A stretch of DNA of 64,000 nt from Diphasiastrum complanatum. Taxonomy: Eukaryota; Streptophyta; Lycopodiopsida; Lycopodiales; Lycopodiaceae. Every line of letters begins with the position of its first letter. Within the stretch, counting starts at the first letter, position 1. The translations under genes were made by a program, and so were the position numbers. The notes beneath the pieces were generated by a model, which was not told the DNA's origin, made no database searches, and saw only the letters and a program-made list of their open reading frames with translations. Of the stretch, positions 30,867-41,799 are shown in pieces. Location of the stretch: contig CM055100.1 of assembly GCA_029204225.1 (NCBI GenBank), positions 33,137,645 through 33,201,644 of the forward strand, given 5' to 3'.

Positions 30867-31655
30867 GAGAGATGTGGTCTTCCATGAAGATTAGAAATTT
30901 AACTTGGATGATGTTCAGATCAAAGAGGCTCATGCAAGATCAATCATCAACCTTGATGTTGTTCAAGAAGAGGTGAGGCCGAGGCTTGAGGAGGAGCAGA
31001 TTCAAGCTACCACACCAAGAAGGTCTACACGAGCAAGATCTGAGCCAAGGAGGCTCACATATGATGAAGAAGGAAGACAAGTGGAAGGTGGAACTTTCTA
31101 TCATGCACTTTTTATATCAGATGAAGAGCCTAAGGATGTCCAAGAAGTTTTTCAATCCAAGAGAATTTGAAGCCTTGATGTCAAATAACACATGGGAGCT
31201 TGTGGAGCCACCAAACAACATGCATGTGATCGGATGTAAGTGGGTATTCAGAATCAAGTATAATCATGATGTATTTATCAATAAGTATAAATCAAGACTT
31301 TGTGCTAAAGGCTACTCACAAATTAAAGGTCTTGATTATGAAGATACCTTTGCACCAGTTGCAAAGATGGTAACAATTCGAATACTCATCCCTCTTGCAT
31401 GTTTTCACAAATGGATTATGTTCTAGTTTGATGTTTCTAATGCATTTCTCAATGGTAACCTTGAGGAGGAGATTTATATGGAGCAATCTCCAGGTTTTGT
31501 GAAGGAAGGTGATGAATCAAAAGTTTGTCTTTTGTTCAAAAGTATGTATGGACTAAAATAGGCACCAAGGTCTTGGTATGCAAGGCTCAATTCTTATCTC
31601 ATATCACTCGGATTTTGTCTAAGTGAATATGACCCTTCTCTGTATTATAAGTATC
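30867..31655 (+). pseudogene. Copia E#2 linker and RT N-terminal part
   Basis: A linker with TPRRSTRARSEPRRLTYDEE is followed, after a frameshift near 31170, by MSNNTWELVEPPNNMHVIGC, KWVFRIKYNHDVFINKYKSR and QIKGLDYEDTFAPVAKM. After another stop come [24 protein letters not shown](stop)APRSWYARLN and LSEYDPSLYYKYQS. The copy is cut at about 31655, just before the YVDD active site, by the copia C 5' LTR. Confidence 0.85.
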
Positions 31656-31980
31656 AATCGAGGTCAGTCTAGCTCTTCATGAATAATCCGCGACTGATAA
31701 TTTGTCTAGCTGTTTGCGACAAATTATCTTTCTGATGTTTTGTTACTTAATGTTTGGCTACATAATTGAATCAAATGTGATTTCTATCACTAACGTTCTA
31801 TTCATTTCTGATAGACGTAGTCATGCTTTAGGAAAAGAGTAAGAAAGCTCATTCCACTGTGCATGAACACTTTATGTTCGAGTTCATTTCTTTTTCAAGT
31901 TTCGAGTTCGTTTCTCTTTGTGTTCGTTTTCTTTTCGAGCTATTTTTGTTTCTCTCTCACACACCCTCTTTCACCCAACA
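31656..31980 (+). repeat. Copia C#1 5' LTR (3' part)
   Basis: The bases before the PBS end TTTCACCCAACA and include a pyrimidine-rich stretch (TTTCTCTCTCACACACCCTC). The left border is set by the end of copia E#2 RT. The known part of the 3' LTR (34621-35005) does not overlap it in sequence, so LTR identity is inferred from the PBS only. Confidence 0.6.
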
Positions 31981-31993
31981 TGGTATCAAAGCC
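31981..31993 (+). other. Primer binding site of copia C#1
   Basis: TGGTATCAAAGCC follows the LTR terminal CA, complementary to the 3' end of initiator tRNA-Met with one change. Confidence 0.85.
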
Positions 31994-32133
31994 ATTTTCA
32001 TAGCCTGATAAGTCTCCACAGTACAAGACTCTACCAGCCGATAGAGTAATTGTCTTCTTGTTTTATAATCCAATACTAGATTTTCATACTTAGGTCACTG
32101 ATAGTTTTTCCTATCACCTAGACTAATCTTCCA

Positions 32134-33088
32134 CATGGATTTCCAAGGGAAAGTCAGTCCTATCATGGACAAGCTTGATGGAGCCAATTACCATCTATAG
32201 AAATTTAAGATGAAAACTGTAGTAATGGCTAAAGAATTGTATGACGTTGTTATAGGTGCATAAGAGAAACCTGAAGCAGACGACACAACAATCACGAGAT
32301 GGAAGGTGAAGGATGGAAAGGCTTTTGCGCTGATCATCCTCAACATTTTGGATACTCAAATCGGCCATGTATCCGAGGCCCAGACATCCAAAGAAGTCTG
32401 GGACATCTTGAGCACACTATACGAAGTGCGAGATATAACTTCCAAGCTACATTTCAAGAAGAAATTTTACTTCCTCGAGATGGCAAATAGTGATTTCCTG
32501 CAGAATCACATCAATCAATTCAAGAACCTGTTGAAGCAAATGGCCATTGTCGGATCTATCATAGATGATCAAGAAGCAGTGATGCCACTGCTTACAAGCT
32601 TGCCAAGCTCTTACGACAACTGGGTGATGATCATCATGACACATTCAAAACTGACTCTTTCGAGAGCCATTACTATGTTGTTGCAGGAAGACATGCGAAG
32701 GAATGAAGCCTCGAGTTTCTCAACTGATTCTCAAGCCTTGTAAACCAACAAGAGCACGACTAAGCAGAAGAAGAAGAAAGGCTCAAAGCAATCAAAGCCA
32801 GACCAAAAACTAGCACAATACAAAGACCAGTCGAATTCGCAGATGAAGAAGAAGTTGTTCTACAGATACTACAAACAAAACAGCCATGAAATTCAAGACT
32901 GTCGGATACTGCAAGCAAAGAACAACAGCAAGGGACAGTCGAATCAAGTGGCAAATGCAGCTACAGAAGCTCCACAACCTATTCAAGAAGCGGATCATAA
33001 TGCCTTCATGACCAGCCATCAAGGAGCATCTGAATCCTCCCAAAAGATCAAGTCGAGTGCGCACACAGCCCACAAGGTATACTCCTGA
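32134..33088 (+). pseudogene. Copia C#1 Gag
   Basis: The start MDFQGKVSPIMDKLDGANYH is followed by a stop where Trp is normal, then KFKMKTVVMAKELYDVVIGA. The core runs KVKDGKAFALIILNILDTQI, SKEVWDILSTLYEVRD, HFKKKFYFLEMANSD, LPSSYDNWVMIIM. The zinc knuckle reads YRYYKQNSHEIQDC, in which both leading Cys are Tyr (TGC to TAC twice), so metal binding is lost. A stop at about 32741 precedes the basic zinc-knuckle region. Confidence 0.85.
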
Positions 33089-34613
33089 GTCTGCATGTCT
33101 CTTGATACAGGAACTGACAACAGTCAAAAAGACACTCAACCAGCCAAACTATGATCTCTAGAGAGAAGCTATGGACAGATAGTATTTCTCTCTGATCAAG
33201 AACCAGACATGGTCACTAGTCGAAGCTCCTATTGGCTGCAATATCACTAATTGCAAATGGATCTTCAAGATCAAGTACAATGCCAATGGAGCAATTGATC
33301 GAAGGAAGGCAAGATTGGTAGCACGAGGATTCACTCAGATCCCCAACATTGACTACAATGAGACTTTTAGTCCAATAGTCAAGCATTCATCAATCCGAGC
33401 CCTCTTATATTATGTTACAGCTGCTGACCTCAAAGTACATCAACTTGATGTACAAACAGCTTATCTGAATGGAGTTATACAAGAAGACATCTACATGATC
33501 CAGCCTGAAGGATACATTCTAAAAGGTATGAAGATTCATATCTATAAACTCCATTAAGCACTCTACAGCTTGAAACAATATGTCAGAGCTTGGTTTTAGA
33601 GGATCAACACATTTCTCATTGAACAAGGTTTCAAACAAGCACTGCTAATTGCAACGTCTATTCCAAGTCAGTGCATCAATTCTTCATTATCATCACCTTA
33701 CACATGGATGATACATTGCTTTTCAGCCACAATAGAAATTTGGTCAAGGATTCAAAGGGGATGGTGTGTTCAGAGTTCGACATGACTGATCTGGGTGAAG
33801 CTCACTTCAGTATGGGCATTGAATTGTAAGTTAGCTCACTCACCGATGGATCCAGGCCTGCATTTGTCAAAGGACCAATGTCCCTAGACCAAGCAAGAAG
33901 GGGAACAGATGAGAGAGTATCCTTATTGATCGATACTTGGATCTCTCATGTACGCAATGATCTGTACAAGGCCAGGCATTTGTTTTGCAGTAAGCTCACT
34001 CAGCCAATATATGACTAATACTGACATTACCCATTGGAAGGCTCTCATAAGAGTCATGAGGTATATTTGAGCTATCATGGACCAGTGCATCTACTATGGA
34101 GAAGTCAGCAACGACAATCTTCATCAACTCAGTGGATATTCTAATGCAAGCTGGGGAGGAGATGTAGACAATCGCAAGTCCACATATGGATTTACATTCT
34201 TCTTCAACGACGGTCCTATCTCATGGAATAGTCATAAGCAAACCTCTATCGCTCTTTTTTCTACAAAAGCAGAATATATTGCTGCTTCTCAATCTATTAA
34301 ATAAGTGTTTTAGTTGAAAAATTTACTGACAGACATGAAATTGTATCAGTACAACCCCACAATTTTATTCTGTGATAATAAGAGTGCTATTGCCTTATCG
34401 GCCAATCCTAGATTTCACTCTAGGAGTAAGCACATTGAAATCAGATATCACTACATCAGGGGCAAGGTTCTCAACAAGGAGGTGAGCTTAACGTACTGTA
34501 GAATGCAGGACATGGTTGTAGATGTATTCACAAAGGCATTAAGTGTTTATACACACAACAAGTTTTGTGCATTACTTAGTCTAAAGATCAAGGCATTCAC
34601 GGATCCAGATTAA
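33089..34613 (+). pseudogene. Copia C#1 RT-RNase H joined directly to Gag
   Basis: After Gag the sequence passes at about 33110 straight into the RT entry region (NQTWSLVEAPIGCNITNCKW in frame pieces), then RRKARLVARGFTQIPNIDYN, LDVQTAYLNGVIQEDIYMIQ. Stops and frameshifts at 33555-33830 destroy the YVDD region (TLHMDDTLLFSH-like). Then LSGYSNASWGGDVDNRKSTY, GFTFFFNDGPISWNSHKQTS, CDNKSAIALSANPRFHSRSK and VVDVFTKAL of RNase H. The RT is inactive. Confidence 0.85.
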
Positions 34614-34620
34614 GGGGGAG
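34612..34620 (+). other. Polypurine tract of copia C#1
   Basis: AAGGGGGAG directly precedes TGTTGGATTTATATCC, the LTR start. Confidence 0.8.
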
Positions 34621-35005
34621 TGTTGGATTTATATCCTCTACTCTCTTAAATCCTACTTTAATCTCCTCCATTCCTGCTGCATTTTTACTCATGTTGTCGC
34701 ACAGTCTGCATATTTACATGCAAAATAAGACAGGCGAAAAATGCGATTGTCTGCATAAGTAAATTTTCACAAGCAAAAAAGACGAAAAAGATGACACTGT
34801 GAGTTTACACGTGATTTGTGACAGGCAAAAAAGGCGACACTGCCCTACAAAATGCCAAAGGTGGCCTCACAAAAAAGTGAAGGCACCCTATAAATCAATT
34901 TATAAGACATTTTGTTAGAGTGTCACATTTTTCACATCTTCACCAATGTTCATTTCAGCGAAGGCTGATGTCGACGCGCGTAGTCCAAGTTGAAAACACT
35001 CTTTT
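34621..35005 (+). repeat. Copia C#1 3' LTR, interrupted by copia F
   Basis: It starts TGTTGGATTT after the purine tract. It contains degenerate direct repeats of GACAGGCAAAAAAGGCGACA type (34731-34745, 34833-34848). The last five bases CTTTT are duplicated after copia F at 41164-41168, so sequence beyond 41168 should be its continuation. I cannot confirm that because the matching stretch of the 5' LTR is missing. Confidence 0.65.
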
Positions 35006-35687
35006 TGTTAAAAATTCACAATTCTAGCTTGACTAGTTTTGGTCATATGACTTGTAAATAGTTAGATGGTCATGATGTGGCTTGTCACACGTGCCAAATA
35101 GCATAGGATTCCATTCATAAGGATGTTCTCAAGTAGACCTAAGTGTTAGAACCTTTGGAATGAGTCCAAATTATGCTTAGATACAAGGGAGAAAAAATAG
35201 GAGCTATTTTTGGTAATTTTTGCATTGTTGAGGGATCTCCAAGATTCCAACCCTAACTTGGTAGGGATGAAAGATCCACCAAAATTAGCATTAGGGATAG
35301 GTTTAGGGCTACTCATACCTGCCCAAAACCGTGATGGATCATGTATATATAGGTGATGATATCTCACCAAAATCAATCAAGCAATTTCATGTTTTTTTTC
35401 TCATAATGGTGCAATTGCTCTCTATGTTCATAATTGTTTGAGTACTTGTGATTACTAATGATTATAGGATTGAATTTAGGTCTGGTGTACAGTACTCAGA
35501 CTGTGGGAGGCCGTACTTTCACACGTGTGAAGTCTTCTTCAAGGATTTGGGCCATTTAGTGAGGTTCAAGCATAGATTTTTGATGGATTTTGATGGTTCA
35601 ACTTGTGCTAATCTTATGAAATCATAATCTATTGTTTCCCTCATCATTTCAAGTGTTTTAGGATCCTTATTTGCTGTAATTTTTACA
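35006..35687 (+). repeat. Copia F 5' LTR
   Basis: 682 bases, TGTTAAAAATTC...TTTTTACA. It contains a TATA box (ATGTATATATAGG, 35341-35353) and the G-box palindrome TTCACACGTGTGAA at 35518-35531, preceded by GGCCGTACT, a block also found in the copia A LTR. Confidence 0.95.
35341..35353 (+). promoter_or_regulatory. TATA box of copia F 5' LTR
   Basis: ATGTATATATAGG sits 336 bases into the LTR, a normal place for the U3 promoter; transcription would start about 30 bases on. The 3' LTR carries an identical copy near 40818. Confidence 0.6.
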
Positions 35688-35700
35688 TGGTATCAGAGCC
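35688..35700 (+). other. Primer binding site of copia F
   Basis: TGGTATCAGAGCC directly follows the LTR end CA, a perfect match to the plant copia initiator tRNA-Met primer site. Confidence 0.95.
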
Positions 35701-36498
35701 TAAAGGCTGAAATGAGCTAAATCCTTGGTTTGCATTCAATTTGATCACAAATTTTGATCTAAATCTTGTGTAGATTGGATCTTAGCATCTAGTATTGATT
35801 CTAGAACTCAAAGTGAGTCAAATACATTGGAGATTGGTGTTGTGTGACTTCATTTGCAGGTGTTTAGGTGTCTAAAACCAGAGGCAAAGTTGAATTCAAT
35901 TCACATTACCAAGATAGCAAGTTTTGCTTGCTCCAAGCATTGATTTCTAAGCGAGTTTTGGAGGTGATTTCATAGAGAAGGCTTTCTAGCATTCAAGGAG
36001 AGGGAAGATTAGAGTTTTGGGGACTCTTCAAGGCTGTTCTAAGGTGTAGTAGGCACCTCCTAAAGTGATTTAGGTTCAGTCCAACCATTGCTTGACTTAT
36101 GCACCAAATTAGATCAATTTTTCATCAATTTTGATCATTTTTTGCTTGTGATTGGATAGTAGATTGTGTTGCATCCTCATTAAGTTCCATTTAGATCTTT
36201 TACAAGTGATTTTGGAAGTATATTAGGTTGCTGAAATTCACTCTTGATCAGATCATTTGGAAGCTTTAATGTTCTTTATAGAAAGAGGGGCAATTCTACT
36301 AGTATTGTCTACTTCAATCAAGCAAGTGCATTGTTTCTAGTATTCTATGATTTGATTTTGTTAGAGATCATTCTTAGATCTTTATAGGAAGTCTATTACT
36401 GATCTTTTCAGGTCCCTAAGAAGTGGGATAAGGTAGACCTTCAATCAAATCAATAGAAGTAACCTTCATTTGTGTCAAGTCCTTGATTAGGAGACTAG
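35701..36498 (+). other. Copia F untranslated leader
   Basis: About 800 bases between PBS and Gag start, T-rich, with no sustained frame. This leader would hold the packaging signal; no motif for that is recognisable. Confidence 0.6.
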
Positions 36499-37260
36499 AT
36501 GACATCTATAAATGCATATCTTTTGGATACTAATGAAAGGCTCAACAAAACTAACTATTCCATATGGAAAGTTAGAATGGAATCTATCATGATCATGCAA
36601 GATCTGATGGAAATTGTAGATGGTAAGGAGGGTGAACCTATTCATCCTCAAGAAAAAGCCAAATACATCAAGAGGTGCAATGTTGCACTACATTGCATAA
36701 AAATGAATGTTGCAAATGAACTCTTAAGAGAGGTAGGAGATTGCACTTCAGCTCAAGATGCTTGGGAGACTTTGCAAAAGGTCTATGAATCCAAGAACCA
36801 AACTAGAATGTTAGCTTTGAAGAATCAAATCTATAGAAGCTATCAAAAGAAAGGAGAGAGTGCACATACTTTTGTCCTAAGAGTAAAGGAATTGAACAAA
36901 GAGCTAGCCTTTATAGGTGACCCTATCAAGGATGAAGAGCTTGTTCAACTCATATTGAATGGACTAAGCTTTGAATTTGACAATTTGGTTCAGGGATATG
37001 CAATTATGGGTAAGCTACCCATACTTGAAGAACTCCAAGGCACACTCATGGCCGAGGAATCCAGAAGGAGCCAAATGCAAGAGAGGATGGATAGGCTTTC
37101 CATCCAAGGTGGAGATGACCAAACTCTCTTACCAAAGGAAAAGGCAAGTCCAAAGGCAAAGGATCAACATTCAAGAAGTCTACAAAGCTTGAGGATCAAG
37201 AAGGACCCCCAAAGGCATCTCCATCAACCACCAAAGTCAAGAAGGACAAATCAAAGGTGA
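36499..37260 (+). pseudogene. Copia F Gag (frameshifted near its end)
   Basis: ATG 36499 opens MTSINAYLLDTNERLNKTNY, SIWKVRMESIMIMQDLMEIV, then KMNVANELLREVGDCTSAQD, LQKVYESKNQTRMLALKNQI, FVLRVKELNKELAFIGDPI and LPILEELQGTLMAEESRR. The natural frame continues into the zinc-knuckle frame, but a one-base loss near 37130 (after DDQTLL) diverts it to an unrelated tail ending at 37260. Comparison with E#2 (DDKALF) places the lesion. All earlier Gag motifs are intact. Confidence 0.9.
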
Positions 37261-38189
37261 AGTGCTACTATTGTAGCAAGATGGGGCATTATGCCTCGGA
37301 ATGCTTCAAGAGGAAGCAAGATCAAAGCCAAGCCAACATGAGCAAAGAGGAGGAGGAGGAGAGTTCACATGAGGACTCTCTCATGATGTCCAGATTTTCT
37401 TCAACAAGCTTCAAAGGAGAAGATCCTTGGTGGATTGACTCGGGTGCTAGTTCACACATGACTAGTAAAAGGGAGTTTTTCTCTTCTCTCTTATCTTATG
37501 ATGGACCTATAAAGTCTATCTATACAGCAAATGATGAAGCTTGTAAGATTGAAGGAGTTGGTAGCATTCCCCTTTGCTTAGGATCTTCCAAAAAGATCAA
37601 CATAGAAGGTGTTTTGTACATTCCTACAATAACAAAGAATCTACTAAGTGTTGGCCAAATGGTAGACAATGGTTTCAATGTTGACTTTGCTTCAAATGAA
37701 TGTTTCATCAAGAAGAAGGGTAAGATAGTGGCTAAGGGCACTAGACTTGGCAAACTTTATAAGCTGGATGCATTTGTGGATACTAATGTTGTCATGTTGG
37801 CCGAGAAGAGCAAGATATCTACCTTTACTTTATGGCACAAAAGACTTGGACATGTCAACTCGGGTTCCATGGAGGCTATGATCAAGGAGGAGTATGCTTT
37901 AGGCCTACCAAGGTCTATTGGGAAGGAAGACAAGGTTTGTGAAGCTTGTGCCTTATCCAAGGCACATAAGAAGTTGTTTCCTAACTCCATCACAAAGTCA
38001 TCTCATCCTCTTGAACTCATACACTCGGATGTGCACATTGCTAGCACCAAATCTAATGGAGGTTCATCCATGTTTTTAACCTTCATTGATGACTACTCAA
38101 GATATTGTTGGGTGTTCTTACTTTCCTTCAAGTCTCAAGTATTTGATACTTTTGTAAAGTTCAAGTTGTTTGTGGAAAAAGCATCATAA
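37257..38189 (+). pseudogene. Copia F zinc knuckle, protease and integrase N-terminal half
   Basis: This frame holds CYYCSKMGHYASEC (intact CX2CX4HX4C), DPWWIDSGASSHMTSKREFF (protease Asp), GVGSIPLCLGSSKKINIEGV, LYIPTITKNLLSVGQ, LWHKRLGHVNSGSMEAMI, CEACALSKAHKKLF, LIHSDVHIASTKSNGGSS (first integrase Asp) and FIDDYSRYCWVFLL. It ends at 38189 because of an extra A in the run at 38176-38180; integrase continues in the next frame. Confidence 0.92.
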
Positions 38190-40467
38190 TCATAGCATCA
38201 AGATTCTTAGAAGTGACAATGGTGGAGAATTCATCTCCAATGAGTTCAAGGCCTTTTGTGAGGAGGAAGGGATCAAGAAAGAGACTTCTTGTCCTTACAA
38301 TCCTCAACAAAATGGAGTTGCTGAAAGAAGGAATAGAACATTATGTGAATGTTCTAAGGCTTTAAGATTAGATGCTTGTTTGCCCAAATCCTTTTGGGGT
38401 GAGTCTCTTGTATGTGCAAACTACTTGATGAATAGGGTGTCTTGCAAAGCCATTGAAGGCAAAACTCCTTATGAGATCTTGTATGGAAAGAAACCCAATC
38501 TTTATCACTTGAAAGTTTTTGGGTGTATATGTTATGTGCATGTGCCATTGGAAACAAGAACCAAGGAGGATCCATCTTCCACAAGAGGGATCATGCTTGG
38601 ATATGCAAGCTCAAGCAAGGGCTACAAAGTCTATCTCCCATCCTTGAACAAATTTGTTGTTTCAAGGGATGTCATCTTTGATGAACATCATATGCATATG
38701 CTTAAAGAAGTCTCAAGTGCTCCAACAATCAAGAAGAAGATGGCCGAGGAGCAAGATCTTGGTTTTGAGGAGGAGCTCATGGAGGAGCAAGCACCAAACC
38801 CACCTATCACACCAAGGAGATCTTCAAGGGCAAAAGTGGAGCCATCAAGGCTCACATATCAAGGCAAAGGACAGCAAGTTGAGGGTATCTCATCCACTTC
38901 TTATGCTTTATCTAGTTTTGAAGAACCATGTAATGTTGAAGATGCATTGAACTCCAAAGAATGGTATAAAGCTATGTTGGATGAGTATGATGCCTTGATT
39001 GAGAATGAAACTTGGTTGCTTGTTGAGAGACCTCAAAGGAATGTAATAGGATGCAAGTGGGTCTTCAAGCTTAAGTTGAATGCAAATGGGAGTGTTAACA
39101 AACATAAAGCAAGATTAGTTGCAAAAGGTTATGCTCAAGAGAGAGGGATAGACTATGAGGAAACTTTTGCACCCGTGGCCAAGATGGTCACAATAAGACT
39201 AATCATTGCACTTGCATCACATTTTGGATGGACTCTATGTCAAATGGATGTCTCTAATGCTTTCTTGAATGGTTTTTTGGAAGAGGATATCTATATGGAG
39301 CAGCCACAAGGGTTCATCAAGCATGGAATGGAGAACAAAGTATGCCATCTCCAAAGAAGCATCTATGGCTTGAAGCAAGCCTCGAGATCTTGGAATTCAA
39401 GACTACATTGCTATCTTATTTCACTTTCTTTTGTTCAAAGTGAATATGATCCCACTCTTTACATTAAGTTTGATGATGTTGGTATTGTACTTTTACTCAT
39501 TTATGTAGATGACATCATCATTAGTGGAAATAGTGTTGATGGTATTGAAAAAATCAAGATAGATCTATCCTTAGAGTTCAAGATGGTAGATCTAGGGTGT
39601 CTTCACTTCATCTTAGGCATAGAAGTACTTAGAGGGTCTGATTTTATCTTTATAAGTCAAGTAAACTATGCTCAAAGTCTTTTGAAGAAGTTTAAGATGG
39701 AAGTATGCAAAAGTGTTGACACACCAATGGAGCAAGATGTAAAAGTGCCAAATGAAGATGATGAAAGATCCTTCATGGACATCACTTTGTTTAGGCAACT
39801 TATAGGTTCCTTAATGTGGATCACTATAACTAGACCAGATCTTAGCTTTAGTGTATGTAGGTTGAGCCAATCCATGCAAAAGCCATTGAATATCCATTGG
39901 AAAAAGGCTAAGAGGATTCTAAGATACATCTCGGGTACATTGGATTTTGGGATTCTATATAGAGGAGATGTGATTAACCTTCATGCATTTAGTGATTCAG
40001 ATTTTGCAGGGGACAAGAGGGATAGGAAATCAACAAGTGCCTATTCAACTTTCATAGGAGAAGGTGTGGTTTCATGGCTTTCAAAAAAGCAAGAAACTAT
40101 ATCTCTATCTTCAACCGAGGCCGAGTACAAAGCTTTGACAACCACTACAAAGGAGGTACTTTGGATCAAGAGATTATTGGTGGAACTAAAGATCATGGAT
40201 TCAGAGGAGGCACCAATCATCTACAATGACAATATATCAGCCCAACACCTTGCATCTAACCCAATCTTCCATGCAAGATCTAAGCACATTGAGATATGCC
40301 ATCACTTTGTGAGAGAAATGGTGCAAGCCAAGGAGATTGCTTTGGAGCATGTTCCAAGCAATGAATGTGTAGCTGATCTACTTACTAAACCACTTCAAAA
40401 GACACCTTTTATGAAGTTCAGATCATCACTTGGAGTGATTAGTAAAGCAATGATTGAACCAAGCTAG
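38170..40467 (+). CDS. Copia F integrase C-terminal half, RT and RNase H
   Basis: An uninterrupted 765-codon frame (no natural start; it is the rest of Gag-Pol). Integrase: RSDNGGEFISNEFKAFCEE (second Asp), NPQQNGVAERRNRTLCECSK (Glu), FWGESLVCANYLMNRV, YHLKVFGCICYVHVPLETR, MLGYASSSKGYKVYLPSL. Linker: [75 protein letters not shown] and catalytic LLIYVDDIIISGN. RNase H: GDKRDRKSTSAYSTFIGEG, SKKQETISLSSTEAEYKALT, NDNISAQHLASNPIFHARSK and VADLLTKPL. Every catalytic residue I can check is present; it stops 2 bases before the purine tract. Confidence 0.93.
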   Translation: MWKKHHNHSIKILRSDNGGEFISNEFKAFCEEEGIKKETSCPYNPQQNGVAERRNRTLCECSKALRLDACLPKSFWGESLVCANYLMNRVSCKAIEGKTPYEILYGKKPNLYHLKVFGCICYVHVPLETRTKEDPSSTRGIMLGYASSSKGYKVYLPSLNKFVVSRDVIFDEHHMHMLKEVSSAPTIKKKMAEEQDLGFEEELMEEQAPNPPITPRRSSRAKVEPSRLTYQGKGQQVEGISSTSYALSSFEEPCNVEDALNSKEWYKAMLDEYDALIENETWLLVERPQRNVIGCKWVFKLKLNANGSVNKHKARLVAKGYAQERGIDYEETFAPVAKMVTIRLIIALASHFGWTLCQMDVSNAFLNGFLEEDIYMEQPQGFIKHGMENKVCHLQRSIYGLKQASRSWNSRLHCYLISLSFVQSEYDPTLYIKFDDVGIVLLLIYVDDIIISGNSVDGIEKIKIDLSLEFKMVDLGCLHFILGIEVLRGSDFIFISQVNYAQSLLKKFKMEVCKSVDTPMEQDVKVPNEDDERSFMDITLFRQLIGSLMWITITRPDLSFSVCRLSQSMQKPLNIHWKKAKRILRYISGTLDFGILYRGDVINLHAFSDSDFAGDKRDRKSTSAYSTFIGEGVVSWLSKKQETISLSSTEAEYKALTTTTKEVLWIKRLLVELKIMDSEEAPIIYNDNISAQHLASNPIFHARSKHIEICHHFVREMVQAKEIALEHVPSNECVADLLTKPLQKTPFMKFRSSLGVISKAMIEPS

Positions 40468-40481
40468 ATAGTGAGGAGGAG

Positions 40482-41163
40482 TGTTAAAAATTCACAATTC
40501 TAGCTTGACTAGTTTTGGTCATATGACTTGTAAATAGTTAGATGGTCATGATGTGGCTTGTCACACATGCCAAATAGCATAGGATTCCATTCATAAGGAT
40601 GTTCTCAAGTATACCTAAGTGTTAGAACCTTTGGAATGAGTCCAAATTATGCTTAGATACAAGGGAGAAAAAATAGGAGCTATTTTTGGTAATTTTTGCA
40701 TTGTTGAGGGATCTCCAAGATTCCAACCCTAACTTGGTAGGGATGAAAGATCCACCAAAATTAGCATTAGGGATAGGTTTAGGGCTACTCATACCTGCCC
40801 AAAACCGTGATGGATCATGTATATATAGGTGATGATATCTCACCAAAATCAATCAAGCAATTTCATGTTTTTTCTCTCATAATGGTGCAATTGCTCTCTA
40901 TGTTCATAATTGTTTGAGTACTTGTGATTACTAATGATTATAGGATTGAATTTAGGTATGGTGTACAGTACTCAGACTGTGGGAGGCCGTACTTTCACAC
41001 GTGTGAAGTCTTCTTCAAGGATTTGGGCCATTTAGTGAGGTTCAAGCATAGATTTTTGATGGATTTTGATGGTTCAACTTGTGCTAATCTTATGAAATCA
41101 TAATCTATTGTTTCCCTCATCATTTCAAGTGTTTTAGGATCCTTATTTGCTGTAATTTTTACA
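40482..41163 (+). repeat. Copia F 3' LTR
   Basis: 682 bases, same length as the 5' LTR and nearly identical to it. Differences include G/A in CACACRTGCC, G/T in CAAGTAKACC, T/C in the T run and C/A in AGGTMTGGTG. Confidence 0.95.
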
Positions 41164-41168
41164 CTTTT

Positions 41169-41799
41169 TTGGGACGGACATGCTGATCCGATATCCCATT
41201 CGCCATACCAAAATATCTCATTAATGTGCGCCTATTTGATCTGTTCTTGAGAAGCATTTGTCCTCTCGCATGGAATCGCTATCGACTTTTTCAAAATGCT
41301 CTGTCTCATGAAAATATTCTGAATGAACAACTATCTAAAAAGAAAAAAAAATCGTCTTTATGGTGCTTAAATAGGATGAGAGACACGTTTTTTAATGACC
41401 TCCATTTAATATTTGTTTAATGATGATTCGGAGAGGCTAGTAATAGACTATTTAATGTATTGCGGCGCAGGTACAAATTTTATGGTCAGGGCTAATGATA
41501 ATGCGTAGAATCTAGTGATGTCATTTAATCTATTCCGGTGGAGGTACAAATTTGTCTCTCTTTGATTGGTAGATAAACATAGGCTACGCTCCTCAATTCA
41601 TTATTTGACAAATGTATGGCTGTAATCAATACAAAAAGGCTATAAATATGAACTCCCTCGCTATTTCAATTTCGTGATCTTTTATTCTGAACTCCCTCGC
41701 TATTTTGTTTGATTTCTTTCTCGCAATATCGAATCGACGCGCACCTTCACATACTGTGCACGGTCGGATTCATTCAGGCACGGTCCCTTTTCCACTCGA
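41169..41799. other. Unassigned AT-rich block
   Basis: No coding domain. The phrase GAACTCCCTCGCTATTT occurs twice within 50 bases (about 41650 and 41690). A longer degenerate pair (ATTTAATSTATT..GGTACAAATTT) lies near 41450 and 41530. If copia F sits inside the copia C LTR, the first part should be copia C LTR, but I cannot confirm it. Confidence 0.35.

Larger units (their letters stand above)
31656..35005 (+). mobile_element. Copia C#1: internally deleted LTR retrotransposon
   Basis: Plus-strand element: a shortened 5' LTR ending CACCCAACA at 31980, PBS TGGTATCAAAGCC at 31981, Gag from 32134, RT-RNase H to 34613, purine tract AAGGGGGAG, 3' LTR from 34621. Protease, pre-integrase and integrase are absent, so it could only have moved with help from a full copy. 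Copia F is inserted at 35006 within what is probably the 3' LTR. Confidence 0.8.
35006..41163 (+). mobile_element. Copia F: young, nearly intact LTR retrotransposon
   Basis: 6,158 bases with 682-bp LTRs at 35006-35687 and 40482-41163, both starting TGTTA and ending TTACA. The 5-bp target duplication is CTTTT at 35001-35005 and 41164-41168. PBS TGGTATCAGAGCC is at 35688-35700 and the purine tract AGTGAGGAGGAG at 40470-40481. Gag-Pol spans 36499-40467. I count about four substitutions between the LTRs (roughly 0.6 percent), so insertion is recent. Two single-base frameshifts (near 37130 and 38176-38180) break an otherwise complete polyprotein. Confidence 0.95.
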
